Positions 24,944-34,018 of a stretch of DNA of 64,000 bases are shown one piece after another. The DNA comes from CBDBBY01 sp965203215. GTDB taxonomy: Bacteria > Pseudomonadota > Alphaproteobacteria > Rhodobacterales > Rhodobacteraceae. Position 1 is the first letter of the stretch. Each line of letters begins with the position of its first letter. Where the stretch lies: contig CBDBBY010000001.1 in the NCBI GenBank assembly GCA_965203215.1, positions 2,790,001-2,854,000 on the forward strand, read 5' to 3'. The notes below the pieces were generated by a model. The model was not told the DNA's origin and ran no database searches. It saw only the letters and a list, made by a program, of their open reading frames with translations. The position numbers and the translations under genes were made by a program.

Positions 24944-25930
24944 CTATTTGCTCAGCTCCATCTGCCGCCTGTACTTTTCGGCATCCCAATTCATGAGTTC
25001 CGCTTCGGACGAGTGCGAAAGCGGAACCATTTTCCATTCTTCCGGAACTCGCGACAGGACGTCGAACAAGCACCGGAGCATGGCGCGCTGAGCCGAATTC
25101 GCCGACCGGCGCATGTATAAGCCGCAGTCGGAAATGACGGCGGGGTACTCCGAAGCAAATCCTTCCGAGTCCCTCGGCATCTCCATGCATCGCAGCGCCG
25201 GCCCCAAAAAAACGACATGGTCGGGGTAGTAGCTTCCCGCCGAAGCTCTCGCCTTCGTCGCGCGATCCGCCGCGAGCCCCGAATACTCGTCTACGGCATC
25301 CCATCCTTCAATCGGAGGCGGAGTTTTCATCAATCCGGCCAGCGTCCTGACAGGCAGTTCAAGCCTCGCTTCAATCTCCGAGCAAAGTCGGGAGACCTCG
25401 GCGATGGTTTCGCCGGCGACAACCACGCCGTGGTTTTCAAGGATCACGATATCGGGCGCGCTTGACTCGAATGCCTTCCGAATTGAATCCGCGAGCTCAA
25501 TCCCCGGCTTGCAATAACCGACGCTGGCCCAATTCAATTCCTTCAACTTTTCGGGCAGCTTCAGCCGCCCCTCGATCGATGCCGAATGGCAGATCGAGTT
25601 TACGGAATGATAATGAAACACATACTTTTGCGGAAAGATTGCGTGGAAAGATGTTTCAACCGACGGGCGGAGCGAAATGCTTGGATCGGTTACAGCCGAC
25701 CGGCATGTGCCGTCTCCGGCGCCGTCAATTTCCGCAATGGCTTTGGCAGGATCAACCGGCACGAATAGGTCGGCCGTCTCTCCTTCGGAGAGTCTGGTCC
25801 CCGAAGCCTTGATCCACATGATTCCGTCTTGCTTGATCGAAGTATTCCCGCCGGCGCCCTGAACCAGCAGCGGGTTTGAGCCGATCAAGGCTGAAAATCG
25901 GAGGAATTCATTCGGGAGCGGAGCCGTCAT
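24944..25930 (-). CDS. Class II aldolase/adducin family protein (328 aa)
   Basis: Blocks visible: LVQGAGGNTSIKQDGIMWIK (phosphate-binding loop), KASGTRLS, FHYHSVNSI (metal-binding His pair) and IVILENHGVVVAGETIAEVS (third metal His). The ~100 residues after position 200 (SYYPDHVVFLGPALRC) form the longer C-terminal part seen in rhamnulose-phosphate-aldolase/dehydrogenase-like members. Family members cleave sugar phosphates retro-aldolically or decarboxylate with Zn2+. It sits between a HAD phosphatase and the kinase, suggesting it acts on the phosphorylated product (inference). Confidence 0.85.
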   Translation of the reverse strand: MTAPLPNEFLRFSALIGSNPLLVQGAGGNTSIKQDGIMWIKASGTRLSEGETADLFVPVDPAKAIAEIDGAGDGTCRSAVTDPSISLRPSVETSFHAIFPQKYVFHYHSVNSICHSASIEGRLKLPEKLKELNWASVGYCKPGIELADSIRKAFESSAPDIVILENHGVVVAGETIAEVSRLCSEIEARLELPVRTLAGLMKTPPPIEGWDAVDEYSGLAADRATKARASAGSYYPDHVVFLGPALRCMEMPRDSEGFASEYPAVISDCGLYMRRSANSAQRAMLRCLFDVLSRVPEEWKMVPLSHSSEAELMNWDAEKYRRQMELSK

Positions 25931-25942
25931 CTCGTCTACCTT

Positions 25943-26815
25943 TCACGCGAGTTCCGGCAAAATGTAATCCGGCATCGGAACGCCGAATCGCTCTGCCAGC
26001 TTTGAAACGACCGACCGGATTTCACCCTCGGCGACGCAACTCGCGAAAGCCGACCTGTGGATGCCCTTTCGAACGAATGCCGTCGAAAATCCTGCAGCGC
26101 TCGCTCCCGAAACGTCATGCTCAAGTGAATCTCCAACCATCAGAAATCGGTGTCGGCCGACATTCGGCTCCAGCAGTCTGACCGCCTCGAACACTTCCGG
26201 AAAAGGCTTGCCGTAAGCAATCACCCGTCCGCCAAGTCTGGAATATTCGTCGGCCGCCGCGCCGGGCGATCTCACATTGCCGAAACTGCGCGGAGACGAC
26301 TTGTCGGGGTTGGTGCAGATCAGCGGAAGTTCAAGCTCGATCGCCTTCCGAAAAACGAGGTCGACACTTTCCGTTTCCGAGTCGCCAGGCAAACCCATCA
26401 GCAGAAGCGCATCGGCGTCTTCGACGGAAAGCGCGAGTCCGATTTCCATGTTTCCCGCCGCCCATTCCTCGGCGTCGAGCCGCCGCTCCGATATCGGGTA
26501 AAGCTTCATCCGGCCGGATCGGGGGATCGGGATGCGTCCTTCTTCGAACGCTCGCCAAGCCGTTTCGCCCGACGTCTCAACATGGCGGATGAGGTGTTCA
26601 GGAAATCCCATGCCGCAAATTCGGCGGATATTGATGGCGGCGCGTTTTCCGGAGTTCGAAAGCACGATCGCGGACTTCCCGGATTTGTTCAGCCGCTCCA
26701 GAGCGCCGATGGCCCGGGGGTAAGGTTCCTGCCCGTTGTGCAGAACTCCCCACTGGTCGAGAACGGCGATATCGAATTCGTCGGCAATCTCCGACAGTGA
26801 AGAGATGACCTTCAA
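25943..26815 (-). CDS. HAD-superfamily class IIA hydrolase (TIGR01459-like)
   Basis: The 290-residue protein shows HAD motif I as DIAVLDQWGVLHNGQEPYPR, motif II VLSNSGKR, a C2 cap, and motif IV FLMVGDSLEHDVSGASAAGF. The DQWG form with the second aspartate replaced is characteristic of the TIGR01459 subgroup. These are sugar-phosphate or nucleotide phosphatases. The gene starts at ATG 26815, nine bases downstream of the lactonase stop. It is part of the minus-strand catabolic operon. Confidence 0.87.
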   Translation of the reverse strand: MKVISSLSEIADEFDIAVLDQWGVLHNGQEPYPRAIGALERLNKSGKSAIVLSNSGKRAAINIRRICGMGFPEHLIRHVETSGETAWRAFEEGRIPIPRSGRMKLYPISERRLDAEEWAAGNMEIGLALSVEDADALLLMGLPGDSETESVDLVFRKAIELELPLICTNPDKSSPRSFGNVRSPGAAADEYSRLGGRVIAYGKPFPEVFEAVRLLEPNVGRHRFLMVGDSLEHDVSGASAAGFSTAFVRKGIHRSAFASCVAEGEIRSVVSKLAERFGVPMPDYILPELA

Positions 26816-26824
26816 GTTTCCGCC

Positions 26825-27664
26825 TCATCGAGGAAGGTCGGCGAAATAAAACGAGTAGCCCGGAATGTGTTTCCGGCGTGTCCGCGTTTCCATTCCCTTG
26901 AACGGATAAACCTTGTGCGCACCGACCGCCTCGTCGTGGCAAGCAAGAATATAGTCGGCGCGCTTGTCGATCTCCTCGACCGACTTCCATCCTTCGATCG
27001 AATTGACGAACCGGGCCGGAACCCAATATCGCCACTTCTCTTCTTCGTTGGGCTCCATGTTGCGCGCCTGAAAAATCGCGTCGCCTGCCAGAACGATGTC
27101 GCCCGCGCTCGTCGCGACCGTCACCGACATGTGCCCCGGCGAATGGCCGGGCGTATCGAAAACGGAGATTCCGGGAACGATCTCCGTCTCTCCGTGCACG
27201 AGTTCGAAACTGCAGCCGTAATATGCAGGCTCAATCCCAAGCACAGGGGACTCATAGGTTCGGTAATAGAGAGGCAAAGGATTGTAGGCCCACTTGATCT
27301 CGATTTCCGGGCAAATGAATCGGGCGTTGGGAAATTCCTTCATATTCTGGACATGATCCCAATGCAGATGGGTGAAGAGCACGATGTCGATTTCGCTCGG
27401 TTGAATGCCCAATTCGCGCTCCAGATGCCGGTGCACCTCCAGACACCCCCTTTTTTCGCATTTGTGGTGGAATTTCGTCGCGCGCTCCTCGTCGCACAGC
27501 CCGGTATCTACGAGAACCTTGTAGTCGCCGGTATCCACAAGGAAGCAATAGACCGGATTCCAGATTTTTTTGCCGGCAGGCCCCTTCCAGAAAACGTAGG
27601 TGCCGAGGTCGGCCTCCAGCCAGCCCGTATTGATCGGGTAAATCCGTACTTCAGAAGCGCCCAT
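26825..27664 (-). CDS. Metallo-beta-lactamase-fold lactonase (N-acyl-homoserine-lactonase family)
   Basis: ATG 27664 (MGASEVRIYPINTGWLEADL) gives 279 residues; an alternative start nine codons upstream exists. The metal-binding motif FTHLHWDHVQNM (HxHxDH), the later FDTPGHSPGHMSV histidine, VLAGDAIFQA aspartate and ILACHDEAVG histidine complete the dinuclear site. Family members hydrolyse acyl-homoserine lactones or sugar lactones. In an operon with a kinase and aldolase a sugar-lactone substrate is more likely than quorum signals (inference). Confidence 0.83.
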   Translation of the reverse strand: MGASEVRIYPINTGWLEADLGTYVFWKGPAGKKIWNPVYCFLVDTGDYKVLVDTGLCDEERATKFHHKCEKRGCLEVHRHLERELGIQPSEIDIVLFTHLHWDHVQNMKEFPNARFICPEIEIKWAYNPLPLYYRTYESPVLGIEPAYYGCSFELVHGETEIVPGISVFDTPGHSPGHMSVTVATSAGDIVLAGDAIFQARNMEPNEEEKWRYWVPARFVNSIEGWKSVEEIDKRADYILACHDEAVGAHKVYPFKGMETRTRRKHIPGYSFYFADLPR

Positions 27665-27702
27665 CCGATTCCCTTCCGATGCAAAATTCATTCGGCGGTC
27701 GA

Positions 27703-28350
27703 TTACGCGGTCTCGAGCACCTCGATGAACCGCTTTGAAATTTCGCGCCTCAGCGTCTCGGCGGACGGGGCGTCGGTTCCGCCGACAATGGTCTTGATCA
27801 AGTTTTCGTGCGTTTCGATGGAACTCAGCATGTCCTCTTTCGTTCGGTATCGCTTTGCTCGGAAAGGTCCGGTTCGATACCGAAAGCCGGCCGCGATTTC
27901 CGCCATGTAGGAATTTTGAGTCGCGTCGTATATCGCTTGATGGAATGCCTCGTTCGCCTTGAGGAAGGCTGACCGATCACTCGCTTCCGCTGCCGATGCG
28001 CAAGCTCTCTGGGCGGCAAGGATTTTTGCCTCGCTGCGAAGCGTCAGACGCTTGGCCGCAAGCTTCGCGCATATCTCTTCCAGCTCGCGCATGGCTTCGA
28101 ACATTTGCGACAACTCTTCGATTCCGTATTCGGACACGAAAACGCCGCGACCGCGCTCGGACGTAAGAATGTTTTGCGCTGTCAGCCGCGCAAGCGCCTC
28201 CCTTACCGGTGTTCTGGAAGTGCCGAATTTGGCTGCCAATCCATGCTCGTCCAGCCGTGTGCCGGGGGCGATCAAGCCCGCCGCGATATCGTCGATAAGC
28301 GTTCGGGCAATCCGCTCCGAGTTGTTCTTGGATTTCTCCGGCTCGTCCAT
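27703..28350 (-). CDS. GntR-family (FCD/FadR subfamily) transcriptional regulator
   Basis: ATG 28350 gives 215 residues: MDEPEKSKNNSERIARTLID, then the winged helix GTRLDEHGLAAKFGTSRTPV, REALARLTAQNIL and GRGVFVSE. The FCD effector domain follows, with MFEAMRELEEICAKLAAKR, DRSAFLKANEAFHQAIYDAT and HENLIKTIV. FCD domains bind metal ions and organic-acid or sugar-acid ligands. It is the first gene of the minus-strand operon and divergent from the ABC transporter, so it most likely controls both via the 28390-28450 sites. A much longer in-frame extension upstream is antisense to the ATPase gene and rejected. Confidence 0.92.
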   Translation of the reverse strand: MDEPEKSKNNSERIARTLIDDIAAGLIAPGTRLDEHGLAAKFGTSRTPVREALARLTAQNILTSERGRGVFVSEYGIEELSQMFEAMRELEEICAKLAAKRLTLRSEAKILAAQRACASAAEASDRSAFLKANEAFHQAIYDATQNSYMAEIAAGFRYRTGPFRAKRYRTKEDMLSSIETHENLIKTIVGGTDAPSAETLRREISKRFIEVLETA

Positions 28351-28390
28351 ATGCCGTCGCTCCAGTGGTTCGCCGATGGCGACCCGAATT

Positions 28391-28450
28391 AACATTGCAA
28401 AGTTCACATTGCAAACCCGTTGCATTCTGAATCGAAGTATTGTATGCAAT
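28391..28450. promoter_or_regulatory. Candidate GntR operators in the divergent control region
   Basis: ATTGTATGCAAT at 28439-28450 is a near-palindrome matching the FadR-subfamily pattern T.GTATAC.A. Upstream lie two direct repeats ACATTGCAAA (28392-28401 and 28406-28415) and a TTGCA at 28420-28424. The region sits between the GntR start (28350) and the ATPase start (28477), where a regulator would control both directions. Confidence 0.6.
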
Positions 28451-28476
28451 CGAGTCGAATTGGACACCCTAATCGA

Positions 28477-29580
28477 ATGGCAATGTTCGGGGAGTTCGAA
28501 TTGCCGAGAATCCGCTTCGATAAAGTCGAAAAGCATTTTGGAAGTGTCCAAGTTCTTCCACCGCTCAGCTTGGAACTCGATGACGGCGAGTTCACCGTGC
28601 TTGTCGGGCCGTCCGGCTGCGGAAAATCCACTACGTTGCGCATTCTCGCGGGTCTGGAGACTTTGTCGGCCGGCGAAATCTGGTTCGACGACAAGGCGAT
28701 CAGCGGGCTGGAACCCAAGGACCGCGACATCGCGATGGTCTTTCAGGACTACGCGCTGTACCCCCACATGAACATTGCGCGGAACATGTCCTTCGCACTC
28801 CGGCTTCAGCGGCTGCCCAAGACCGATATCGACCGGAGGGTGAAAGACGTCGCGAAAATGCTGAATATCGAGCAGCTTCTGGAACGCAAGCCGGCGGAGC
28901 TTTCCGGCGGCCAGCGTCAGCGAGTCGCCATGGGGAGGGCGCTGGTCCGCAACACTTCGACTTTCCTGTTCGACGAGCCGCTTTCGAATCTGGACGCGAA
29001 GCTTCGGGCGAGAATGAGAACCGAGCTTGCGGAAATGCGCGACACGTTGGACAAAAACATGATCTACGTGACCCATGACCAGATTGAAGCCATGACGCTC
29101 GGCGACAGGATCGTGGTCATGTCCGAAGGCGTTCTGCAGCAGCAAGGCACGCCCGAGGAGCTCTATAAGACTCCCGCCAACCGATTCGTGGCGGGCTTCA
29201 TCGGCAGTCCGACCATGAACTTCCTCGAAAGCCGTCTTGTATACGAAGACAATGTATTGTGGGCAGAAGGCCCCGGCTTCAAGCTTGCGCTTTCGGACGA
29301 GCACCGCAGCAAGCTAAAGGGCTCCGCAGGCAAAGAGATGATTTTGGGAATCAGGCCGTCGTCTTTCAACAAGGACGGAGAGGGGTCGGAAATTTCGCTG
29401 CGAGTCATCGTTTCGGAATATCTCGGTTCGAATTCCGTGCTCGCGACCCGCTGCGCCGATACCGACGTGCTGGTCGAATTCGCAACGTCGTCTCCGGTGC
29501 GCGGAGGAACCGAAATGGCATTCAGAGTGGCGCCGACCGACATCATGGTTTTCGACAAGGAAACCGATGAGCGGCTGTAG
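28477..29580 (+). CDS. ABC sugar transporter ATP-binding protein, UgpC/MalK type
   Basis: ATG 28477 (MAMFGEFELPRIRFDKVEKH) or 28483 are likely starts; the longer frame upstream runs through the operator region. Motifs: Walker A VGPSGCGKSTTLR, Q-loop MVFQDYALYPHM, signature LSGGQRQRVAMGRAL, Walker B FLFDEPLSNLDAKLR, H-loop YVTHDQIEAMTLGDR. The last ~120 residues form the TOBE/MalK regulatory domain. The protein energises import by the two downstream permeases and binding protein. Confidence 0.94.
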   Translation: MAMFGEFELPRIRFDKVEKHFGSVQVLPPLSLELDDGEFTVLVGPSGCGKSTTLRILAGLETLSAGEIWFDDKAISGLEPKDRDIAMVFQDYALYPHMNIARNMSFALRLQRLPKTDIDRRVKDVAKMLNIEQLLERKPAELSGGQRQRVAMGRALVRNTSTFLFDEPLSNLDAKLRARMRTELAEMRDTLDKNMIYVTHDQIEAMTLGDRIVVMSEGVLQQQGTPEELYKTPANRFVAGFIGSPTMNFLESRLVYEDNVLWAEGPGFKLALSDEHRSKLKGSAGKEMILGIRPSSFNKDGEGSEISLRVIVSEYLGSNSVLATRCADTDVLVEFATSSPVRGGTEMAFRVAPTDIMVFDKETDERL

Positions 29581-29616
29581 CCTAAGAATTGTACACCACT
29601 GAGAAGGAGAGAACCC

Positions 29617-30945
29617 ATGCGTAAGCTCATCAAGATGGCGGCGGCGACCGCGGCCAGCATTGCAGCCGCGGCCGTGATGGCGGCCGCCAATCCGTATGAG
29701 GAGTATTCAGGATCGACACTCGTAGTGAACTTCCCCGCGCACCCGCACTACGACGCCGTCTTGAAGATCCTGCCTGAATTCACAAAGGAAACCGGCATCA
29801 GAGTCGAAGTCGACCAGCTGCAGTACCTGAAGATGCGCGAGAGGCAGACGCTGGAGCTGACGAAGTCGCGCGGAGACTATGATCTGATCGCCTACGTCGT
29901 GTTTTCCAAAGCCGATTACGTCTTTGCCGATCAACTCGAGAATCTTGCTCGGTTCTTCATGAATCCCAAGCTGGCCGATCCGAACTACGACGCGGAAGAT
30001 CTGATCGACGGCTATGTGCAGAACATCGGCGTCGCAGGGGGCAAAAAAGGATATCTGCCCGGTCCGACAGGCTCTCTTTTCGGCGTGCCCTACGGGTCCG
30101 AAACCTCCGTGCTCGGCTACCGCAAGGACATTTTTGAAAAGCACGGGCTGAAGGTGCCTGAGACCTACGACGAAATGCTTGATTTGGCATGCAGGATACC
30201 CGAACTTGAGCCGGGGATGGGCGGCATGTCGTCGCGCGCCGCTTCAGGACATCAGGCAAGCCATGCCTTCCTACTGCACCTCGCGCCGCTCGGCGGACGG
30301 GTCCTTGATGATCAATGGAAACCCATTGTGAACAACGAGGCCGGCGTCGCGGCGGCGAACGCGCTCAAGACGATCGTGGATTGCGGTCCGGAAGGCGCAA
30401 CGTCCTTCGCCTTCGGCGAGGCGCTGAGTTCCTTCCTGCAAGGAAAGACCGCAATGTATTTGGATACTACGGTCATCGCAGGACAGATCGAGGATCCATC
30501 CAGATCCAAAGTCGTCGGCAAAGTCGGATGGGCTCTCCACCCCATGGGCGTGCGGCGAGGATCGCAGACGGGCGGATTCGGAATTGCGATCCCCAAGAAT
30601 GCGCAGAACAAGGAAGCCGCATTCTTGCTTCTTCAGTGGCTGACTTCCAAGAAGGGCGACAAACTTGTCGCGATGGCAGGCGGCAACCCGTCGCGATTTT
30701 CAACGCATGCCGATCCGGAAGTGAACGAAAAGTTCCCGCACATGTCTATTTTCGGCGAAGCTTTGAAGCATGCCGATCCTGATTGGCGTCCGATCATTCC
30801 TGTCTGGGGCAAGATCAACGCCGATATCGGGACGTCGCTTTCAAAGGTTCTGACCGAAGGTCTCGATATCCAAGAGGCGCTTGACGGCGTGGCCGAGCGC
30901 GCGGCTGAAATCCTTGACGATGCAGGCTATTACACTTGGCAGTGA
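29617..30945 (+). CDS. Extracellular solute-binding protein, sugar ABC transporter family 1
   Basis: A clear AAGGAGAG lies eight bases before ATG 29617. Signal peptide MRKLIKMAAATAASIAAAAV is followed by the mature protein from about residue 25. Family 1 (MalE-like) features: LVVNFPAHPHYDAVLKILPE, FTKETGIRVEVDQLQYLKMR, and the hinge/ligand segment GRVLDDQWKPIVNNEAGVAA. At 442 residues it is a normal length. It captures the substrate in the periplasm; ligand not predictable from sequence. Confidence 0.93.
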   Translation: MRKLIKMAAATAASIAAAAVMAAANPYEEYSGSTLVVNFPAHPHYDAVLKILPEFTKETGIRVEVDQLQYLKMRERQTLELTKSRGDYDLIAYVVFSKADYVFADQLENLARFFMNPKLADPNYDAEDLIDGYVQNIGVAGGKKGYLPGPTGSLFGVPYGSETSVLGYRKDIFEKHGLKVPETYDEMLDLACRIPELEPGMGGMSSRAASGHQASHAFLLHLAPLGGRVLDDQWKPIVNNEAGVAAANALKTIVDCGPEGATSFAFGEALSSFLQGKTAMYLDTTVIAGQIEDPSRSKVVGKVGWALHPMGVRRGSQTGGFGIAIPKNAQNKEAAFLLLQWLTSKKGDKLVAMAGGNPSRFSTHADPEVNEKFPHMSIFGEALKHADPDWRPIIPVWGKINADIGTSLSKVLTEGLDIQEALDGVAERAAEILDDAGYYTWQ

Positions 30946-30956
30946 ATTGCTGCCGA

Positions 30957-30984
30957 CGGGCCGGCCAATAATGCGGTCGGCCCG
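30957..30984 (+). terminator. Stem-loop between binding-protein and permease genes
   Basis: CGGGCCGGCC (30957-30966) pairs with GGTCGGCCCG (30975-30984) through ten base pairs including one G-U, with an eight-base loop. No T-tract follows, so it looks like the mRNA-stabilising or partial-attenuation hairpin often found after binding-protein genes rather than a full terminator (inference). Confidence 0.6.
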
Positions 30985-31035
30985 CCTCAGTTTAGTTCGT
31001 CGCCGACGAAACTATAGAGCATTGACGCAAATCTA

Positions 31036-31956
31036 ATGCAGCAATGGACCGGCAGACTGGCTAGGCTGACGCCTTACGCGTTCATGGCCCCGGCAGTCGC
31101 GGTCTTGGTGATCGCGCTGCTCTATCCGATCCTGTACATGATTTACGCCAGTTTCCTTGACTGGAACCCCAGCCAAAGAATTGGCCAAGCGGACTGGATC
31201 GGCCTGGGGAACTATGCCGATCTGTTGCGCGACGAAAGCTTCCACGAATCATTTTGGGTGACGCTGAAATTCGCTTTCTGGGTTGTGACGCTCGAAATGC
31301 TCGTCGGCGTTGGACTCGCTCTGCTTCTCGACCGCAAAATCAGAGGAATGTCCGTCCTTCGGACGATCTTCATATTGCCGATGATGATCGCGCCGATCGT
31401 CGTCGGACTGATGTGGCGATACATGTATCATCCGTCGGTCGGAATTCTGAATCGGACGCTGAAGAAGATGGGCATGGATCCCGTGCCTTGGCTGTCCGAC
31501 AGCTGGTGGTCCCTGACGTCGGTGATCATCGCGGACGTCTGGCAGTGGACGCCGTTCATATTCATCCTCGCGCTCGCCGCCCTTCAGTCGCTCCCGCAGT
31601 CCGCGCTCGAGGCTTCCAGAATCGACGGCGCCGATGCGTGGCAGCAGATCTGGCATATCAAACTGCCCCTGATGATGCCCGTGCTGATCGTCACTTGCCT
31701 CCTGCGACTCATCGACGCTTTCAAGGTTCTGGAAGTGATATTGGTCATGACGAACGGCGGGCCGGGCCTTTCCACCGAAATCTTGGCGCTGCGAATTTCC
31801 AGAACCGCGTCCGAGTTCCGGGAACTCGGGGAGGCGGCCGCCATGTCGAACTTCCTGCTTATCCTGCTGCTCATCCTGACCCTAGTCGCGTTCATGTACA
31901 ACAAGGTGCAAGAAACCCGCCAAGCCCGCCTTCGCCAGAAAGCGCAGGAGGCCTGA
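31036..31956 (+). CDS. Sugar ABC transporter permease, MalF/UgpA type
   Basis: The 306-residue protein has about six membrane helices. The N-terminal PYAFMAPAVAVLVIALLYPI helix and the EAA loop (SALEASRIDGADAWQQIWHI followed by KLPLMMPV) are conserved. The EAA loop docks onto the ATPase. It lies 90 bp after the binding protein and two bases before the second permease's ATG, so the two permeases are coexpressed. Confidence 0.93.
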   Translation: MQQWTGRLARLTPYAFMAPAVAVLVIALLYPILYMIYASFLDWNPSQRIGQADWIGLGNYADLLRDESFHESFWVTLKFAFWVVTLEMLVGVGLALLLDRKIRGMSVLRTIFILPMMIAPIVVGLMWRYMYHPSVGILNRTLKKMGMDPVPWLSDSWWSLTSVIIADVWQWTPFIFILALAALQSLPQSALEASRIDGADAWQQIWHIKLPLMMPVLIVTCLLRLIDAFKVLEVILVMTNGGPGLSTEILALRISRTASEFRELGEAAAMSNFLLILLLILTLVAFMYNKVQETRQARLRQKAQEA

Positions 31957-31958
31957 CC

Positions 31959-32846
31959 ATGGCGGCCAGCAAAACCCAGCAGACGAACCCGGCATTCTAC
32001 GCGCTCTTGACCGTTCTGGTCATAATGTCGGGCGGGCCCGTCGTTCTCATGCTTACGTCCTCGCTCAAACTGAACGTCGACATTTTGGATGAAACCTCCT
32101 CGCTTTTGTTCATGCCCACGATCCGCAACTACGAAACGGTTCTTTGCAATGTCCTCTGGTACGCCCCCGCCCACGTGGACTATTGCGACCCGACATTCGG
32201 GCGGGCGCTCGGGAACTCAATCGTCATCGCCCTGATTTCCACGGGATTGACTTTGATGATCGGTTGTCTGGCTGCATACGGGATCGTGAGATTCAGATTC
32301 ATCGGACGCGGAACCGTATCGATCACCACGCTGCTTATGAGGATGGTTCCTCCCGCAGTACTGCTTGTGCCCGTATTCGGAATTTGGACCTTTCAATTCT
32401 GCTTCGGCAACAGCTGCCTCGCCGGAACGCGGTCCGGAATCATTCTGATTTACGTCGCGATGAACCTGCCGTTCGTCATCTGGATCCTTCAGAGCTTCAT
32501 CGTCCAAGTTCCCATCCAGCTTGAAGAAGCCGCCAAAATGGACGGCGCCAACGCTTTCCAAGTGTTCTTTCTCGTGGTGCTCCCCGTCATCAAGCCTGGA
32601 CTCGCGGCCGCGTCGATATTCACGTTCAGAATCGCTTGGAACGAGTTTCTTTTGGCGAACGCGCTTCTCGACCGAAACACGCGAACCGTTCCCGTCACAA
32701 TCGTCAATTCGCTTACAGAGCACGACATCGACTGGGGCGTGATCATGGCGACCGGCACGCTGCTCGCAGTCCCGCCGATCATTTTCACATTCGTCGCGTC
32801 CAAACAAATCATCACCGGAATGACTGCGGGAGCGGTAAAGGGTTGA
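31959..32846 (+). CDS. Sugar ABC transporter permease, MalG/UgpE type
   Basis: ATG 31959 (MAASKTQQTNPAFYALLTVL) follows the previous stop by two bases, with AGGAGG just upstream. It has 295 residues, six predicted helices and the EAA loop QLEEAAKMDGANAFQVFFLV followed by LPVIKPGLAA. A slight oddity is the cysteine-bearing periplasmic loop (CFGNSCLAGT). An open frame extends far upstream in the same phase but is the shadow of the first permease. The stop overlaps the TTG start of the next gene. Confidence 0.93.
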   Translation: MAASKTQQTNPAFYALLTVLVIMSGGPVVLMLTSSLKLNVDILDETSSLLFMPTIRNYETVLCNVLWYAPAHVDYCDPTFGRALGNSIVIALISTGLTLMIGCLAAYGIVRFRFIGRGTVSITTLLMRMVPPAVLLVPVFGIWTFQFCFGNSCLAGTRSGIILIYVAMNLPFVIWILQSFIVQVPIQLEEAAKMDGANAFQVFFLVVLPVIKPGLAAASIFTFRIAWNEFLLANALLDRNTRTVPVTIVNSLTEHDIDWGVIMATGTLLAVPPIIFTFVASKQIITGMTAGAVKG

Positions 32847-34018
32847 CGCAGCCGAAGCCCGAGGCGTTGCTGTTGGCCACACTCGACACCAAGGCCGCCG
32901 AGACCGAATTTCTAGCGAAACGCATTGAAAGCAACGGCCTTCAATGCAGGATTGTCGATGTATCGTTGCAATGCGGCGAGGAGCTTTCCGGTCGCGACAA
33001 GCTTGCCGCAATGCAAAAGGCCTCCGCCAGATCTTTTTATGAAATCGAAAACTCCCTAAGCGTCAACGCGCCGGCGGTTGCGATCGGCATCGGCGGCGGC
33101 ACCGGAACTCAGATTTGCGCTTCCGTGCTGGAAAAGCTGTCGAGCGGCATTCCGAAATTGCTCGTTACAACAATGGCTCAGGACCCGCGGGCTTTCGCAG
33201 CGGAAACCGGAATCATTCTGATTCCTACGGTGGTCGATCTTTCAGGGCTCAACTCATTCGTTCGCGACGCGCTTTGCCGCGCCGCCACGGTGGCGGCAAG
33301 CTTGGCGACAGCGACCGATCAGGCATCGGAGGCAAGACAAGGCCGCGCCATCGCCGTCACCGGGTTGGGCGTGACTTCCAAGGGCGTTGATTTCGTTACT
33401 CGCAAGCTCGCAGAAAGAGGCCATGAACCTGTTGTCTTCCATGCGAACGGATACGGCGGCAACGCATTGCAGGCGAAAGCAGCCGCAGGCGAGTTCGACG
33501 CAGTCGTGGACTTCACTATTCACGAGGCGGCCGCGCTGTTGCTGAATAGAAGTAGCATCGTGCGGCAGAGCCGAATTCGCTCCTATTCGAATTGTCCCTG
33601 CGTCGTGCTGCCCGGAGGAGCGAACTTTTTCACCGAGGAATGCTTGAACGGACTTTCATCGAAATCACGCCGTCGACCGCATTACCGTCACAGCCCCGCA
33701 TTCGCGCACGTCGCTTTGACCACTGCGGAAATGGGCCGTTTGGGAAAGCTCCTCGGAACTGAATTGGCCATGCGGAAAGCGGCAACCGCCGTAGTGGTGC
33801 CGATGGGTGGCTTTTCCTCCGAGGATACGCCCGGCGGCGCTATCGAAAATCCTGACGGCCGAGCGGCTTTTCGCGACGCATTGCGGTCGGCTTTGGGAAA
33901 CAAGGCAGAATTCATAGAGATCGCAAACCACATCAATGACGAAGAAACAGCCTCGGTCGCAGTTGAAGCGCTGCAAAGAATGCTGCCGTCACGGAGGACA
34001 AACAATGAGCATGGCTGA
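32843..34018 (+). CDS. Tm-1-like ATP-binding domain protein (UPF0261)
   Basis: The chosen start is TTG 32843, overlapping the permease stop; it gives MTQPKPEALLLATLDTKAAE, matching how UPF0261 proteins begin (ATLDTK). Other hallmarks are AVAIGIGGGTGTQICASVLE, GLGVTSKGVDFV, VFHANGYGGNALQ, VDFTIHEAA, CVVLPGGANFF and a terminal PMGGFSSEDTPGGA. Plant Tm-1 N-terminal domains bind ATP. Bacterial members occur in sugar catabolic operons but their reaction is not established. The product is about 391 residues. It overlaps the next gene by 14 bp. Confidence 0.85.
   Translation: MTQPKPEALLLATLDTKAAETEFLAKRIESNGLQCRIVDVSLQCGEELSGRDKLAAMQKASARSFYEIENSLSVNAPAVAIGIGGGTGTQICASVLEKLSSGIPKLLVTTMAQDPRAFAAETGIILIPTVVDLSGLNSFVRDALCRAATVAASLATATDQASEARQGRAIAVTGLGVTSKGVDFVTRKLAERGHEPVVFHANGYGGNALQAKAAAGEFDAVVDFTIHEAAALLLNRSSIVRQSRIRSYSNCPCVVLPGGANFFTEECLNGLSSKSRRRPHYRHSPAFAHVALTTAEMGRLGKLLGTELAMRKAATAVVVPMGGFSSEDTPGGAIENPDGRAAFRDALRSALGNKAEFIEIANHINDEETASVAVEALQRMLPSRRTNNEHG

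Noticed and set aside
28351..29304. Long N-terminal extension of the GntR regulator
   Set aside because: Antisense to the ATP-binding protein; the GntR family normally starts just before the winged helix, at 28350.
31254..31958. In-frame 5' extension of the second permease
   Set aside because: It overlaps the first permease entirely in another frame; the ATG at 31959 with a good Shine-Dalgarno fits the family start.
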